Positions 39,256 to 48,101 of a stretch of 64,000 nucleotides of DNA are shown piece after piece. A program made the translations under genes and the position numbers. The notes below the pieces were generated by a model. It was not told where the DNA came from. It ran no database searches and was given only the letters and a program-made list of their open reading frames with translations. Source of the DNA: Algibacter miyuki (lineage in GTDB: Bacteria > Bacteroidota > Bacteroidia > Flavobacteriales > Flavobacteriaceae); NCBI RefSeq assembly GCF_042427745.1, contig NZ_JBHMFA010000017.1, one strand, 5' to 3'. The first letter of the stretch is position 1. Every line of letters starts with the position of its first letter.

Positions 39256-39489
39256 ATGCAACCACACATTCAAAAAGCTTATCAATTTTTAGACGATCAT
39301 TTACCAACGAATTATGTTTATGAAACTAATATCATTTTAAAAGAAGTCAACTTCGTTGTGTCTTCAGATATTATTAGAAATGTTCGAAATAAACGAACAT
39401 ATAATTTAGATATCCTTAATGCCTTATTGAAAGTTGCTAAAAAGCAAAAACACTCATTAGAGGCACTAAAAGAACAAACTCAAATATAA
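39256..39489 (+). CDS. Small early phage protein, possibly a Cro-like regulator
   Basis: A 77-residue all-helical protein, the first gene of the rightward operon. The middle (VVSSDIIRNVRNKRTYNLDILNALLKVAKKQ) could form a short DNA-binding helical unit, as in Cro-like or RHH-like phage regulators, but no motif is decisive. The next gene begins 6 bases after its stop. The position suggests a role in the lysis-lysogeny switch; this is inference. Confidence 0.6.
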   Translation: MQPHIQKAYQFLDDHLPTNYVYETNIILKEVNFVVSSDIIRNVRNKRTYNLDILNALLKVAKKQKHSLEALKEQTQI

Positions 39490-39495
39490 TTAACT

Positions 39496-40074
39496 ATGGC
39501 ACTTACAAACAATCAACCCACGCTCTATCCAGGAATGATGGCTAGCGCTTCCGAAGTAGAATTTTTCGTTGTCGAGGACGAAATCAACTATATTTCAGAA
39601 GGAAAAATTAACTCCATTGCAAATGCCCCTTTTGGCATTATTCAATTAACTAAAGAGGAAATTGCAAAAGATCCCGAAGCAGATGCTGCTTTAAAAGAAT
39701 GGCATCCCAATTCCGAATTTAAACGTCAAGTACAGTTTTTAAAATGTCGCTTTGGTGGTTTAGACTATACTGCAGACATGAAGGGAAACCAATTTGGTGA
39801 ACCGGATTACTGGGATTGTCCAAAACGTGCAACCTGTCCTTTTAACGGTGTAATTTGTAAACTTCCAAAATACCAGGACAGCCAATTAACTTCAATAGAT
39901 ATTGAGTTAATGAAACTATTATCTACCACATATACCAATGAAGTTATAGCCGATAAGCTAAACCTTGCATTTGGGTCTTTCCATAAATTAAAACAAGCCT
40001 TATACTCCAAATTAGGAGATATTCAAACAAAACAAGAGCTGGCGCTTATAGCAAAATCTCTAAACCTCATTTAA
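39496..40074 (+). CDS. Regulator with four-cysteine site and C-terminal LuxR/GerE-type HTH
   Basis: A 192-residue protein. Cysteines at 84, 108, 114 and 121 (KCR, WDCPKRATCPFNGVIC) are spaced like a metal or Fe-S site. From residue 132 the sequence fits a GerE helix-turn-helix: LTSIDIELMKLL, TNEVIADKLNLAFGSFHKLKQ and LYSKLGDIQTKQELALIAK. It is the second gene of the early operon and is followed by a strong hairpin at 40143. A DNA-binding regulator sensing metal or redox state is the best reading, with the late or early phage promoters as possible targets. That last step is inference. Confidence 0.65.
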   Translation: MALTNNQPTLYPGMMASASEVEFFVVEDEINYISEGKINSIANAPFGIIQLTKEEIAKDPEADAALKEWHPNSEFKRQVQFLKCRFGGLDYTADMKGNQFGEPDYWDCPKRATCPFNGVICKLPKYQDSQLTSIDIELMKLLSTTYTNEVIADKLNLAFGSFHKLKQALYSKLGDIQTKQELALIAKSLNLI

Positions 40075-40142
40075 CCGCCGTAGGTTAGATATACGTTCTT
40101 TTTTTTACTGTGCAAAAGCACAATTTATTAGTTAACAATAAT

Positions 40143-40172
40143 CCGCCATTTTAAGCGATGGCGGTTTTTTTA
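40143..40172 (+). terminator. Hairpin with T tract inside the early region
   Basis: CCGCCAT-tttaagcg-ATGGCGG followed by eight T. It is a strong rho-independent terminator between the regulator gene and the replication genes, so the replication genes may depend on antitermination or on a promoter of their own. Confidence 0.8.
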
Positions 40173-40185
40173 AAAAGATTAAAAA

Positions 40186-40356
40186 ATGAAACAAACAACC
40201 CACACCGAATGGTTCTATTTCTTTACTGAATTGTTTGGTTATCGTTTTTACGAAAACAATAAAGAGATTCCAAAATACATCTTGTTTTATAAAGGTTACA
40301 ATGCTGAACGATTAAAAGCTGCAGGATATCCTAAGTTTAAAATTAAAATCCGTTAA
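40186..40356 (+). CDS. Small phage protein (56 residues)
   Basis: Starts right after the hairpin and encodes a basic, aromatic-rich peptide (THTEWFYFFTELFGYRFYEN, RLKAAGYPKFKIKIR). It is densely packed with the next genes (1 base to the next start), so it is very likely real. No function can be seen. Confidence 0.6.
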   Translation: MKQTTHTEWFYFFTELFGYRFYENNKEIPKYILFYKGYNAERLKAAGYPKFKIKIR

Positions 40357-40357
40357 C

Positions 40358-40537
40358 ATGGTAAATCAAAAAGCAATCCAATCGAACATTAATCTAGTTA
40401 GCGCAAAGTTAAACCAGGTTAAATCTAGCACTCACTTTACAGATGAAGAAAGAGCGCCTTTAATAGCCAAATTAGAAACCGAGTTATCTCAATACGCCTT
40501 AGAATTAGAGGTGGTCGATGCTCATATAATATCATAA
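40358..40537 (+). CDS. Small phage protein (59 residues), helical
   Basis: Two amphipathic helices (IQSNINLVSAKLNQVKSS and RAPLIAKLETELSQYALELE), probably forming a coiled-coil pair. It begins one base after the previous stop and ends one base before the next start. Such small early proteins often modify host functions or bind phage proteins; nothing more can be said. Confidence 0.6.
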   Translation: MVNQKAIQSNINLVSAKLNQVKSSTHFTDEERAPLIAKLETELSQYALELEVVDAHIIS

Positions 40538-40538
40538 T

Positions 40539-40775
40539 ATGAATTCTCAATCTAAATACGAGCAAGAAAAAGAGCAGAAGCTTTTTTTTAAAGAAGAAAA
40601 TAAAAGCCATCCTAAAGAACCTATTTATTATCTACACCGCAGGTTACGGCAAAAAGATATCCCTTACTCATCACGAAAACAAATTGTTTTTGTTTCTCCA
40701 GATGAAACTGAAGACAAGCACGTGCAAAAACTTTTAAAGGATTACAATTATACTGTACAAACTATTATCAAATAA
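40539..40775 (+). CDS. Small early phage protein (78 residues)
   Basis: A charged protein rich in Lys, Glu and Gln (KEEKEQKLFFKEENKSHPKEP, RRLRQKDIPYSSRKQIV). It starts 1 base after the previous gene and ends about 30 bases before the primase start. No family is recognised; the location suggests a replication-associated protein. Confidence 0.6.
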   Translation: MNSQSKYEQEKEQKLFFKEENKSHPKEPIYYLHRRLRQKDIPYSSRKQIVFVSPDETEDKHVQKLLKDYNYTVQTIIK

Positions 40776-40805
40776 GATTACAAAACCAAAATAGCTACTT
40801 CACCA

Positions 40806-43800
40806 ATGCCATACATAAAAAAAGAATTTACAGACAGTCTCCTGGACAAGGTAGATATTGTCGATATCATTTCAGATTATACAGAGCTTAAACGTAAAGG
40901 GGCTTCTTTTTTTGGATTATCACCATTCCAAAAAGAAAAATCTCCATCCTTTAACGTATCTAAACAAAAACAGCGTTTCACGTGTTATTCCTCGGGGAAA
41001 TCGGGTAATGCCGTAACCTTTTTAATGGAACACAATAAAATGACTTTTCCGGAAGCTATTGAAGAAATAGCAAAAAAATACGGAATACCTGTTGAATATG
41101 CCGATGAAAAGCAAGCTTCAGCTTATGCGAAAACCACCGAGAAAAAACAAAAGGCACGTCCTATTTTAGATGCTGCACTTGTGCATTATCAAAAAGCCTT
41201 GCTAAAAGTCCCCACAGATCATCCTGCAAAAAAAGAGGTTATTGGTAAACGCCAATACACTAAAGATATTATTGTAGACTGGCAATTAGGCTATGCTACC
41301 GGAGGTCGTTTTTTAACAGAAAAACTAAAAGAAGCTAATCTGTTAAAGCAAGCTCAAGAAATATCTTTAGTCGGAGATAAAGCTGATAAGTATTGGGAAC
41401 GCATTATTTACCCAATTCATGATATCAAAGGTTTATTGGTTGGTTTTGCCGGTAGAGATATTTCCAATAAAGATTCTTCTGCAAAATGGATAAACCCTGC
41501 AGAAAGCATTATTTACCATAAGGACAAAATATGGTTTGCTTTAGACCGCGCATTGCGTTCTATTATAGAAACTGGAGAAGCCAATATTGTGGAAGGTTAT
41601 AATGACGTTATTGCATGGCACGAGAACGGACTGCAAAACACCATTGCATCCTGCGGAACCGCCATTACTGAAACCCAAATACAAATTTTAGGTAAATATT
41701 GTAAACGCATCAATTTTACTTTTGATGATGACACTGCGGGAAAAAAAGCCATGCTACGCTATATCCCTCTATTTTTGGCTGCAGGATTTAGAGTTAATGT
41801 GCAAACTACGGCTAAATTAGACCCCGACGATTTTGTTCGCGAATACAAAACAGCTTTAGAAGAACATCAAACCATATTCAGCGGAATAAAAGCATTAGAG
41901 CAAGATGATGATTTTATGATGAATGCTTTGAAATTTGTAAATGATGGCGATGTTATTAGAGAAATCACAGATTCTAAACTATCTGCAGAAAAATACGCGC
42001 TTCAAAAAGTATTAATAGAAAACGGCGTAAAAACAGACGGCTTTAAATTTCTACTTCAAGAACATTTAACTGGTAACGATATTGACCGTAGCAAAGGCGC
42101 TTATAAGCTTTGCGAAATTATCGCGAAAATTGAAGACGAAGCTTTAAAAGAAATTTATATCCCCTGGTTAAAAACAGAATCTAAAGTTTCGGTGGCTACC
42201 TTAAAAAAATGGGTAAAACAAGCCGAAGCGAAATTTGAAGCTCAAGCCGAAGAAAAAGAAAGATCTAACCGGTATCTGTCTTATGATGGTGCATCTGCAG
42301 ACGATGATTACACCTTGCCAGATGGCATTAAAAAAACATGGAAGGAAGTTAAAAACGATGTCTATAAATACGGCCTTTTTGAGTCTGATAATAAAATGTG
42401 GATTCGTAAAGGTACCGATGCACCCTACACGTTTAAAGCTATTACCAATTGCTATGTAGAAATTGTACAGCACATGAGTGACGAGGAATTTCCAATGAAG
42501 CTATTACGTATCAGGAATGTTTACGGCTTGGAAAAGATTTTCGATACCCCTTCGGAATCTGTAGATTCTCAGCAACGGTTCACAACCGTATTATCCAATA
42601 ACGGGAATTTCATGTACACTGGAGACTCTCGCGAGTTTTTAAAATTGAAAGTGTATTTAAATGATAAAATGGGCGTTGGTAGAAAAGTTGAAGTTTTAGG
42701 CCACCAACCGGAAGGTTTTTGGGTTTGGAATAATTTAGTGCAGCTCTACGATGGTACGACCATAGATATTGACGATAACGGCGTATTTAAACACGATAAA
42801 GTTTCGTATTACGTGCCAAGTGCCAATAAAATTTACCGCAAAAACGTATTTAAATACGATGGCCAAAAACGGTTCCGTGTGCAGCAAGCCAAAGTAACCT
42901 TTAAAACCTTTGGTTCTAAAGCTATGGAAGTGCATCGGGAACACGCTATATCGGGCATTATGTTCGCCATTTCTTCTTTGTTTCAAGATGTGGTTGTAAA
43001 AGCCTTGGGTAATTTTCCTATTCTGTTTTTGTACGGACCAGGAGGTTCGGGTAAAGACCAGTTGGCCGAAATGATTCAATCCTTTGTTGGTATTCCTCAA
43101 GAATCTCAAAATATTGAAGGTGGAGCTTCAACCCTAAAAGCCAAAGTCATTGAGTTGTCGCAGTTTTTTAACGGGATCTCTCAATATTCAGAATACAAAC
43201 GTGGTGACGACAAAGTGGACGGTATTTTTAAAGGTATATGGGATAGAAACGGTTATAAGCGTGGTAATATAACCAGTAAAATAGCCTTGGAAACCGTACC
43301 AATTCTTTCATCGGCTATATTAACCGGTAACGATTACCCAAATCAAGAACCACTAATTCAGCGTTTATTTGCGAACGAGATTACAAAAAACGAGTTCTCG
43401 GAAGCAGAAGGAAAAAGCTACGACGAATTTAAAGACATGTGCTCCGATGGTTACTCCTCTTATTCGGTTGAGTTTCTAAAGCATCGTAAACTATTCATTG
43501 AGCAATTTAAACAGAAGTTCCGTGCCTTCAGGAAATCGTTTATAGAGCGTGTGCCAGACGCAAAAACAAGGATGATCTCTAACGCTTCAGTTTTTGGCGC
43601 AACCTATGAGATATTCAAGGACAAAGTAGATTTCCCGTTTTCGTTTAAAGAAATGGAAACACATTTCATTAAATGTATAGAACAGCAAATGCGCAAACTA
43701 CAAAGTGAAAGTATTATTAATAAATGGTGGGATTGCTTCTTAGCGGGTTGCAAAGCGCCTAGCCATTTAAGGTTGGTAATTAAAGAAGATTTTAAACTAG

Positions 43801-44171
43801 AAGGCCGTAGCTTGTTTTTTAACTACACCAACGTGTATCTAAAAATGCAGAAAATATGGTGGGAACAATATAAGGAAGCTATTCCTGGCAAATCTTTTAT
43901 GAAGGACCAATTAAACCAATCGGAAGCATTTGTGGCTTACCATAGTAAAGGCATTAAAATGGATTCGGGGCGTGATGTTAAAACATCGTCTGGACACGAA
44001 ATCGATTTGGAGAAAACAGGAATCTTCGACGAGATTTACGATGCCATACAATATCAGTTGTCGGCTCAAGGCGGTCAATTTGTGTTTCCCCCTGCAACCC
44101 CCTTAGAAAAAATTAATCCCGAGGATGATGAGCCCGAAGATCTCGACGAGCTTTTAAAAACTTTTCATTAA
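40806..44171 (+). CDS. DnaG-type primase fused to a P-loop helicase-like ATPase
   Basis: A 1121-residue fusion. Residues 1-100 are the DnaG zinc-region fold (YTELKRKGASFFGLSPFQKEKSPSFNV...CYSSGKSGNAV) but the usual C-P-F-H and C-x-x-C ligands are S-P-F-Q and C-Y-S-S. A TOPRIM region follows (VEGYNDV near 262, FTFDDDTAGKK near 306, LDPDDFVRE near 340), giving a full primase. The C-terminal half has a Walker A, YGPGGSGKDQL at about 742-752, with a Walker B-like segment and arginine-rich SF3/DUF927-like helicase parts after it. It should synthesise primers and unwind DNA for phage replication. The start is the only good Met before the primase fold. Confidence 0.9.
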   Translation: MPYIKKEFTDSLLDKVDIVDIISDYTELKRKGASFFGLSPFQKEKSPSFNVSKQKQRFTCYSSGKSGNAVTFLMEHNKMTFPEAIEEIAKKYGIPVEYADEKQASAYAKTTEKKQKARPILDAALVHYQKALLKVPTDHPAKKEVIGKRQYTKDIIVDWQLGYATGGRFLTEKLKEANLLKQAQEISLVGDKADKYWERIIYPIHDIKGLLVGFAGRDISNKDSSAKWINPAESIIYHKDKIWFALDRALRSIIETGEANIVEGYNDVIAWHENGLQNTIASCGTAITETQIQILGKYCKRINFTFDDDTAGKKAMLRYIPLFLAAGFRVNVQTTAKLDPDDFVREYKTALEEHQTIFSGIKALEQDDDFMMNALKFVNDGDVIREITDSKLSAEKYALQKVLIENGVKTDGFKFLLQEHLTGNDIDRSKGAYKLCEIIAKIEDEALKEIYIPWLKTESKVSVATLKKWVKQAEAKFEAQAEEKERSNRYLSYDGASADDDYTLPDGIKKTWKEVKNDVYKYGLFESDNKMWIRKGTDAPYTFKAITNCYVEIVQHMSDEEFPMKLLRIRNVYGLEKIFDTPSESVDSQQRFTTVLSNNGNFMYTGDSREFLKLKVYLNDKMGVGRKVEVLGHQPEGFWVWNNLVQLYDGTTIDIDDNGVFKHDKVSYYVPSANKIYRKNVFKYDGQKRFRVQQAKVTFKTFGSKAMEVHREHAISGIMFAISSLFQDVVVKALGNFPILFLYGPGGSGKDQLAEMIQSFVGIPQESQNIEGGASTLKAKVIELSQFFNGISQYSEYKRGDDKVDGIFKGIWDRNGYKRGNITSKIALETVPILSSAILTGNDYPNQEPLIQRLFANEITKNEFSEAEGKSYDEFKDMCSDGYSSYSVEFLKHRKLFIEQFKQKFRAFRKSFIERVPDAKTRMISNASVFGATYEIFKDKVDFPFSFKEMETHFIKCIEQQMRKLQSESIINKWWDCFLAGCKAPSHLRLVIKEDFKLEGRSLFFNYTNVYLKMQKIWWEQYKEAIPGKSFMKDQLNQSEAFVAYHSKGIKMDSGRDVKTSSGHEIDLEKTGIFDEIYDAIQYQLSAQGGQFVFPPATPLEKINPEDDEPEDLDELLKTFH

Positions 44172-44206
44172 GAAGAGAAAAAAAAAATGAAAGCGTGTTT
44201 TAAACA

Positions 44207-44367
44207 CCATACATTCCACACCTATTTAATATATTAATAATCAGTTATATATAAAAAGGAATATGTAGTGGAAAGTATGGAAAAGTGCGGAAGCCGTTTT
44301 GAGTTTCCATAACATTCCACACATAAAAAAGGTTAAAGTATTGAATATCAGAGGTATGGATGTATGG
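44207..44367. repeat. Iteron-like repeats after the primase, possible replication origin
   Basis: Four copies of a TGGAA-x-GTATGG-type unit in about 160 bases: CCATACATTCCACAC (44207, minus), GTGGAAAGTATGG (44268), CCATAACATTCCACAC (44307, minus) and TATGGATGTATGG (44355). Two lie in each orientation. Such clusters next to a replication gene commonly bind the initiator. The stretch has no gene other than a 16-codon frame I do not trust. Confidence 0.55.
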
Positions 44368-44415
44368 AAAGTTTTTACCTAATTCTAATACCCATGAGTA
44401 ATAAAAAATAAAAAA

Positions 44416-44595
44416 ATGTATACCAATAGCGATATAGAAATAATAGTAAAAAACTGTATAAACCTAGTGGAGCTCTACGCTGTAACCGCTTCTTTGTCCT
44501 TTTTAATAGATAAAGGGTACCTGGTGAAGTCGAGTTTTATAGCACAAATCACTTTGATGCGTTTTATTGAGTTAGAAAATTTAGAAATTAATTAG
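44416..44595 (+). CDS. Small hypothetical phage protein (59 residues)
   Basis: Predicted helical (IEIIVKNCINLVELYAVTASLSFLIDKGYLVKSSFIAQ). It starts with an AAAAAATG run and is followed 10 bases later by the next gene. The arrangement fits an early-operon gene. Function unknown. Confidence 0.55.
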   Translation: MYTNSDIEIIVKNCINLVELYAVTASLSFLIDKGYLVKSSFIAQITLMRFIELENLEIN

Positions 44596-44605
44596 AATAG
44601 AAATT

Positions 44606-44851
44606 ATGGCAGATACACATACTAAAATAGTTTTCTGCATTAAGGATGAACCTATCCTTTCAATGATAGAAAAAGAGTTTTCCTCTTTTGATTATGATGT
44701 AAAACACAGGACATCCACTAGTAGATATAAAACGGTAGAACTAAATGTGAATAAGCTTGTTCCATTTGATGATGATAATCAAGTAACAATTGAAGGCTAC
44801 AAGGTTCTATTTGAAGATTTAAGATATTACTCCAAAACCCTTAAAAACTAG
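44606..44851 (+). CDS. Small hypothetical phage protein (81 residues)
   Basis: A compact mixed-fold protein (TKIVFCIKDEPILSMIEKEFSSFDYDVKHR, VTIEGYKVLFEDLRYYSKTL). The first strand and following helix resemble small regulators, but no family is clear. It is 10 bases from the previous gene and 10 from the next. Confidence 0.55.
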   Translation: MADTHTKIVFCIKDEPILSMIEKEFSSFDYDVKHRTSTSRYKTVELNVNKLVPFDDDNQVTIEGYKVLFEDLRYYSKTLKN

Positions 44852-44861
44852 AATAGAAATT

Positions 44862-45083
44862 ATGAAAATTTTAAAAAAACCAGACTTCATCATTTTTGAT
44901 ACAGAAAACCCTGACAGAATGAAGTTCTCCAGAATACCTTTAGGATTGCCGCAACCTTTAAATGCCGTAACGCTAAAAACAGATCACGACTTTTTGAGTG
45001 AACATTTTAGGCCAAAAGGCAATACGCTCCATCCAATTTTTAAAGATTTTGGAAGCTCGTATTATTATTGTGTTTCAGTTTAA
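44862..45083 (+). CDS. Small hypothetical phage protein (73 residues)
   Basis: Starts MKILKKPDFIIFDTENPDRM and ends SSYYYCVSV. No motif is recognised. It continues the tight early operon; the next gene is 65 bases away. Confidence 0.5.
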   Translation: MKILKKPDFIIFDTENPDRMKFSRIPLGLPQPLNAVTLKTDHDFLSEHFRPKGNTLHPIFKDFGSSYYYCVSV

Positions 45084-45147
45084 TAAAATGTCCATATACT
45101 AAACCCCTCTAATTCGAGGGAATTAAAATTAATTAAAACCCCATATT

Positions 45148-45345
45148 ATGATAAAAGTAGGCGAAATAAAAGAAGTAAAGAACAAAGGGCTTGAATTTAA
45201 AATACAAGCCATAGACGAAGAATTTATAGTTATAGATGATGGTACCGGAAAAGCTACGCCTAAAAGATTAGGCGAAGTTATTACCGATGTTCCAGAGAAT
45301 CCTTTCGGAATAAAAAAAGGAATCAAAATGATCATGAGTGAGTAA
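45148..45345 (+). CDS. Small beta-rich phage protein (65 residues)
   Basis: A small beta-strand protein (IKVGEIKEVKNKGLEFKIQAIDEEFIVIDDGTGKATP), perhaps an OB-like or SH3-like unit. It ends the rightward early operon, 26 bases before the convergent end of the restriction enzyme gene. Function unknown. Confidence 0.5.
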   Translation: MIKVGEIKEVKNKGLEFKIQAIDEEFIVIDDGTGKATPKRLGEVITDVPENPFGIKKGIKMIMSE

Positions 45346-45371
45346 ATAATAAAGCTATTGAAACCAGTGTT

Positions 45372-48101
45372 TTACTTACTTCTTTTTGTTTTCTTTTCGT
45401 TCAAAAGAGGTCCTTTATATTCATTGTATAAGTCAAATAAATACTCAATTCGAGTATTTTCGTTTGTAAATGCTTGTGGTCTATAACATAAATCAACTGC
45501 TTTATCCAACTCTAAATGTGCTTTTATTAACTTTGGTGGCATTGTTAATTGATGATACAAATCTGCTAAACTACTATCAGGAAATTCTGCTCTTACATCT
45601 AAAACCTTTTGTGCTTTTTCTTCAACTTTCTTTTTATTTTTTTCGCTTACTTCTTTTGCCCAAGGATAATTATTATAGACTACATCTTTTGAATATCTAA
45701 AACGACTTTCTAAACGACCACAAGTATATTTCACCCAAGTCATATGCATTTCAGACATTAGTACTCCAAAGTGATATAATTTTGCTTCTGGCATAATTAA
45801 ATTACTATTAGTTGAAATAGTGTTCTTATCAATGAAACCTAATGGAATATATTTTCTATTTTCAGATGATACAACTGGAATTATTAGACAATTATCTGGA
45901 TTGTGTGTTTCTCTAAATCTAATTGGAGAAAGATTTTGCATTCCTTTATCTGTGCTTTTTAATCTATCTAATTTCACTTGATTTATTCGTTGCATTACCA
46001 TTGGCATTGTACGCAATTCACTTGGAGGGCAATCCACTAACCAAAGACAAAATCTTTTTTTATTATTTATAAATTCACTAGCTCCTATTAATTTTTTTAT
46101 CCATTTTTCTGCTTTTGGTTCATTGTCTATTAAAAAAGACAAATCTTTTTCCTCAACAATTAACCCTTTACTTTTTGCATAGTAATTACCTTTTAAAATA
46201 CTTGGAACATTGCAAATAGGTTTTCTGCTTTTTGTAATAAAAAGATCTTTAGCATCGACTAAATATGCATTAATATTTTTTACTGAAATTTCAGAAGGTT
46301 CTCCTTTGATATCTTCATAAGTAAATATTTTTTTGTCTTTTGTGTCAAAACTAGCAAACCCCACAATTATACAATATACAGCGGCCTTTCCTTTCGCTTC
46401 ATTACTCCATTTAAAAGTAGTATGAGCAAAATGAATTTTGATACCAAATTCATTTTGTAAAGGATTCCAAAGTAAATTCGTTTGTTCCCCTTGAACTATT
46501 GAGTTAGTAGATACAAATGCCGCTTTGATTTGTGTTTTTTCAATATATTTTGCTGCCAAAATATACCAACCAGCAACATAATCTAATGTTCCTCCACCTG
46601 ATTTTTTATTAAAAATCTTGACTATTTGACTACGCTGTTTTTTGTTCATTATATTGGAGCCAATAAACGGTGGGTTTCCAATAATATATGATAATTCTAC
46701 TTTAGAAACCACCTCATTCCAATCAATTTCTAATGCATCATTATTTATGATCCTAGCTGCTTTTTTTAATGGTAAACGAGCAAAATATTGACCAAACTCT
46801 TCTGAAACCCGCATATTCATTTGGTGGTCAATCAACCACATGGCAACTTCTGCTATTTTTGCTGCAAATTCGTCATATTCTATACCGTAAAACTGGTCAA
46901 CATCTAACCAAAGAATTGAAGAAACATCTAAAACTTGTTCTCCTTTTTTGAATAGCTCTCTTAAAATATCAATTTCTAAAAGTCTTAATTCTCTGTAAGT
47001 AATAATTAAGAAGTTTCCACTTCCACAAGCTGGGTCAAGAAATTTTAAAGTCGATAATTTATGATGAAATTCTTTAAGTTTTTTGGAATTTGATTTCACC
47101 TTTTCGAATTCATCTCTTAACTCGTCCAGAAAAAGTGGTTTTATAAGTTTAAAAATGTTTTTTTCGGAAGTATAATGTGCACCTAAATTTCTACGTTCCT
47201 CTGGGTTCATTACACTTTGGAAAAGTGAACCAAAAATTGCGGGTGATATTTTTCCCCAATCTAAACCAGATGCTTCTAATAAAATGCTACGCATTTTAGA
47301 ATTGAAAGATGCTATTGGCAAAAACTCCTCGAATAACTTACCATTTACATACGGAAACTGGTTTAAATGGTCGTCTAAGTTTTTAAATCTTTTTTCTTTT
47401 GGTGTATTTAAGACTTGAAAAAACTGAGCCATTAATGCTCCTAAATCACTTCCATCCTCATTTGTTTTTTGGTCTAAAAACTCTTTAAATGTATCTTTCT
47501 CAAAAATACTTGTGTCGTCAGCAAAGAGAATAAAGAGCAAACGAACTAAGTAAACTTCTAAATGATGACCTTCATAACCAAACTCTTCGAGTTGGTCGTG
47601 AAGTTTCCCCATTAATTCAGCTGCTCTTATATTTACAGGGTCTTCTTCCTTAAATGTTCGCTTTTGATACCCGGCAATGAAGCCAAAAAGCTTTACATTT
47701 TTGTAAAGTTCTGAAACGTGAAATTCGTGTTCCGTTCTTTCATCAAGGTCAAAAAGTTTGATTTTATCAAAGTCAGAAACTAAAATATACTTAGGTAACT
47801 CGTGTTCTTTTAGTCCAGGAAAATAATCAGTAGCTTGTTCAAATGCTTTGTCTAAATTTTTTCCTTTTGATTTATGCTCAACGAGCAAAGTTCCTTTCCA
47901 AAAAAGGTCAATAAAACCTTGATTTCCACTTATTTTTTTAACTGGTTCTTCAAATGTTGCAACTCGCCTTCGTGATATTCCAAAAACATTAAAAAAATCA
48001 TTCCAAAAACTATCTTTTTCAGCTCGTTCTTTTGTTTCTTCCGCCCATTCATTTGAGAACTTTAGCGCTCTATCTTTTATTTCATTCCAACTTAGTGCCA
48101 T
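45372..48101 (-). CDS. MmeI-like type IIL restriction-modification enzyme
   Basis: A 909-residue single-chain restriction enzyme and DNA adenine methyltransferase, close to the length of MmeI. The N-terminal nuclease region has the PD-(D/E)xK pattern IDLFWKGTLLVEHKSK (Asp65, Glu75, Lys77). A helical linker leads to the N6-adenine methylase: DPACGSGNFLIITYREL near residue 356 (SAM-binding) and GNPPFIGSN near 474 (catalytic N-P-P-F). The target recognition region follows at about residues 600-840 (ending near YTCGRLESRFRYSKDV), and a helical C-terminus ends the protein. Cutting and protecting the same site allows the prophage to guard its host. A YozE-like gene is fused end-to-start upstream. 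Confidence 0.9.
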   Translation of the reverse strand: MALSWNEIKDRALKFSNEWAEETKERAEKDSFWNDFFNVFGISRRRVATFEEPVKKISGNQGFIDLFWKGTLLVEHKSKGKNLDKAFEQATDYFPGLKEHELPKYILVSDFDKIKLFDLDERTEHEFHVSELYKNVKLFGFIAGYQKRTFKEEDPVNIRAAELMGKLHDQLEEFGYEGHHLEVYLVRLLFILFADDTSIFEKDTFKEFLDQKTNEDGSDLGALMAQFFQVLNTPKEKRFKNLDDHLNQFPYVNGKLFEEFLPIASFNSKMRSILLEASGLDWGKISPAIFGSLFQSVMNPEERRNLGAHYTSEKNIFKLIKPLFLDELRDEFEKVKSNSKKLKEFHHKLSTLKFLDPACGSGNFLIITYRELRLLEIDILRELFKKGEQVLDVSSILWLDVDQFYGIEYDEFAAKIAEVAMWLIDHQMNMRVSEEFGQYFARLPLKKAARIINNDALEIDWNEVVSKVELSYIIGNPPFIGSNIMNKKQRSQIVKIFNKKSGGGTLDYVAGWYILAAKYIEKTQIKAAFVSTNSIVQGEQTNLLWNPLQNEFGIKIHFAHTTFKWSNEAKGKAAVYCIIVGFASFDTKDKKIFTYEDIKGEPSEISVKNINAYLVDAKDLFITKSRKPICNVPSILKGNYYAKSKGLIVEEKDLSFLIDNEPKAEKWIKKLIGASEFINNKKRFCLWLVDCPPSELRTMPMVMQRINQVKLDRLKSTDKGMQNLSPIRFRETHNPDNCLIIPVVSSENRKYIPLGFIDKNTISTNSNLIMPEAKLYHFGVLMSEMHMTWVKYTCGRLESRFRYSKDVVYNNYPWAKEVSEKNKKKVEEKAQKVLDVRAEFPDSSLADLYHQLTMPPKLIKAHLELDKAVDLCYRPQAFTNENTRIEYLFDLYNEYKGPLLNEKKTKRSK

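Noticed and set aside
43431..43440. Reverse copy of the late promoter core within the primase gene
   Set aside because: Only CATGTCTTT matches, it lies inside a coding region and has no box at the right distance.
44188..44238. 16-codon open frame before the iteron-like repeats
   Set aside because: Too short, overlaps the repeat block and encodes no recognisable signal.
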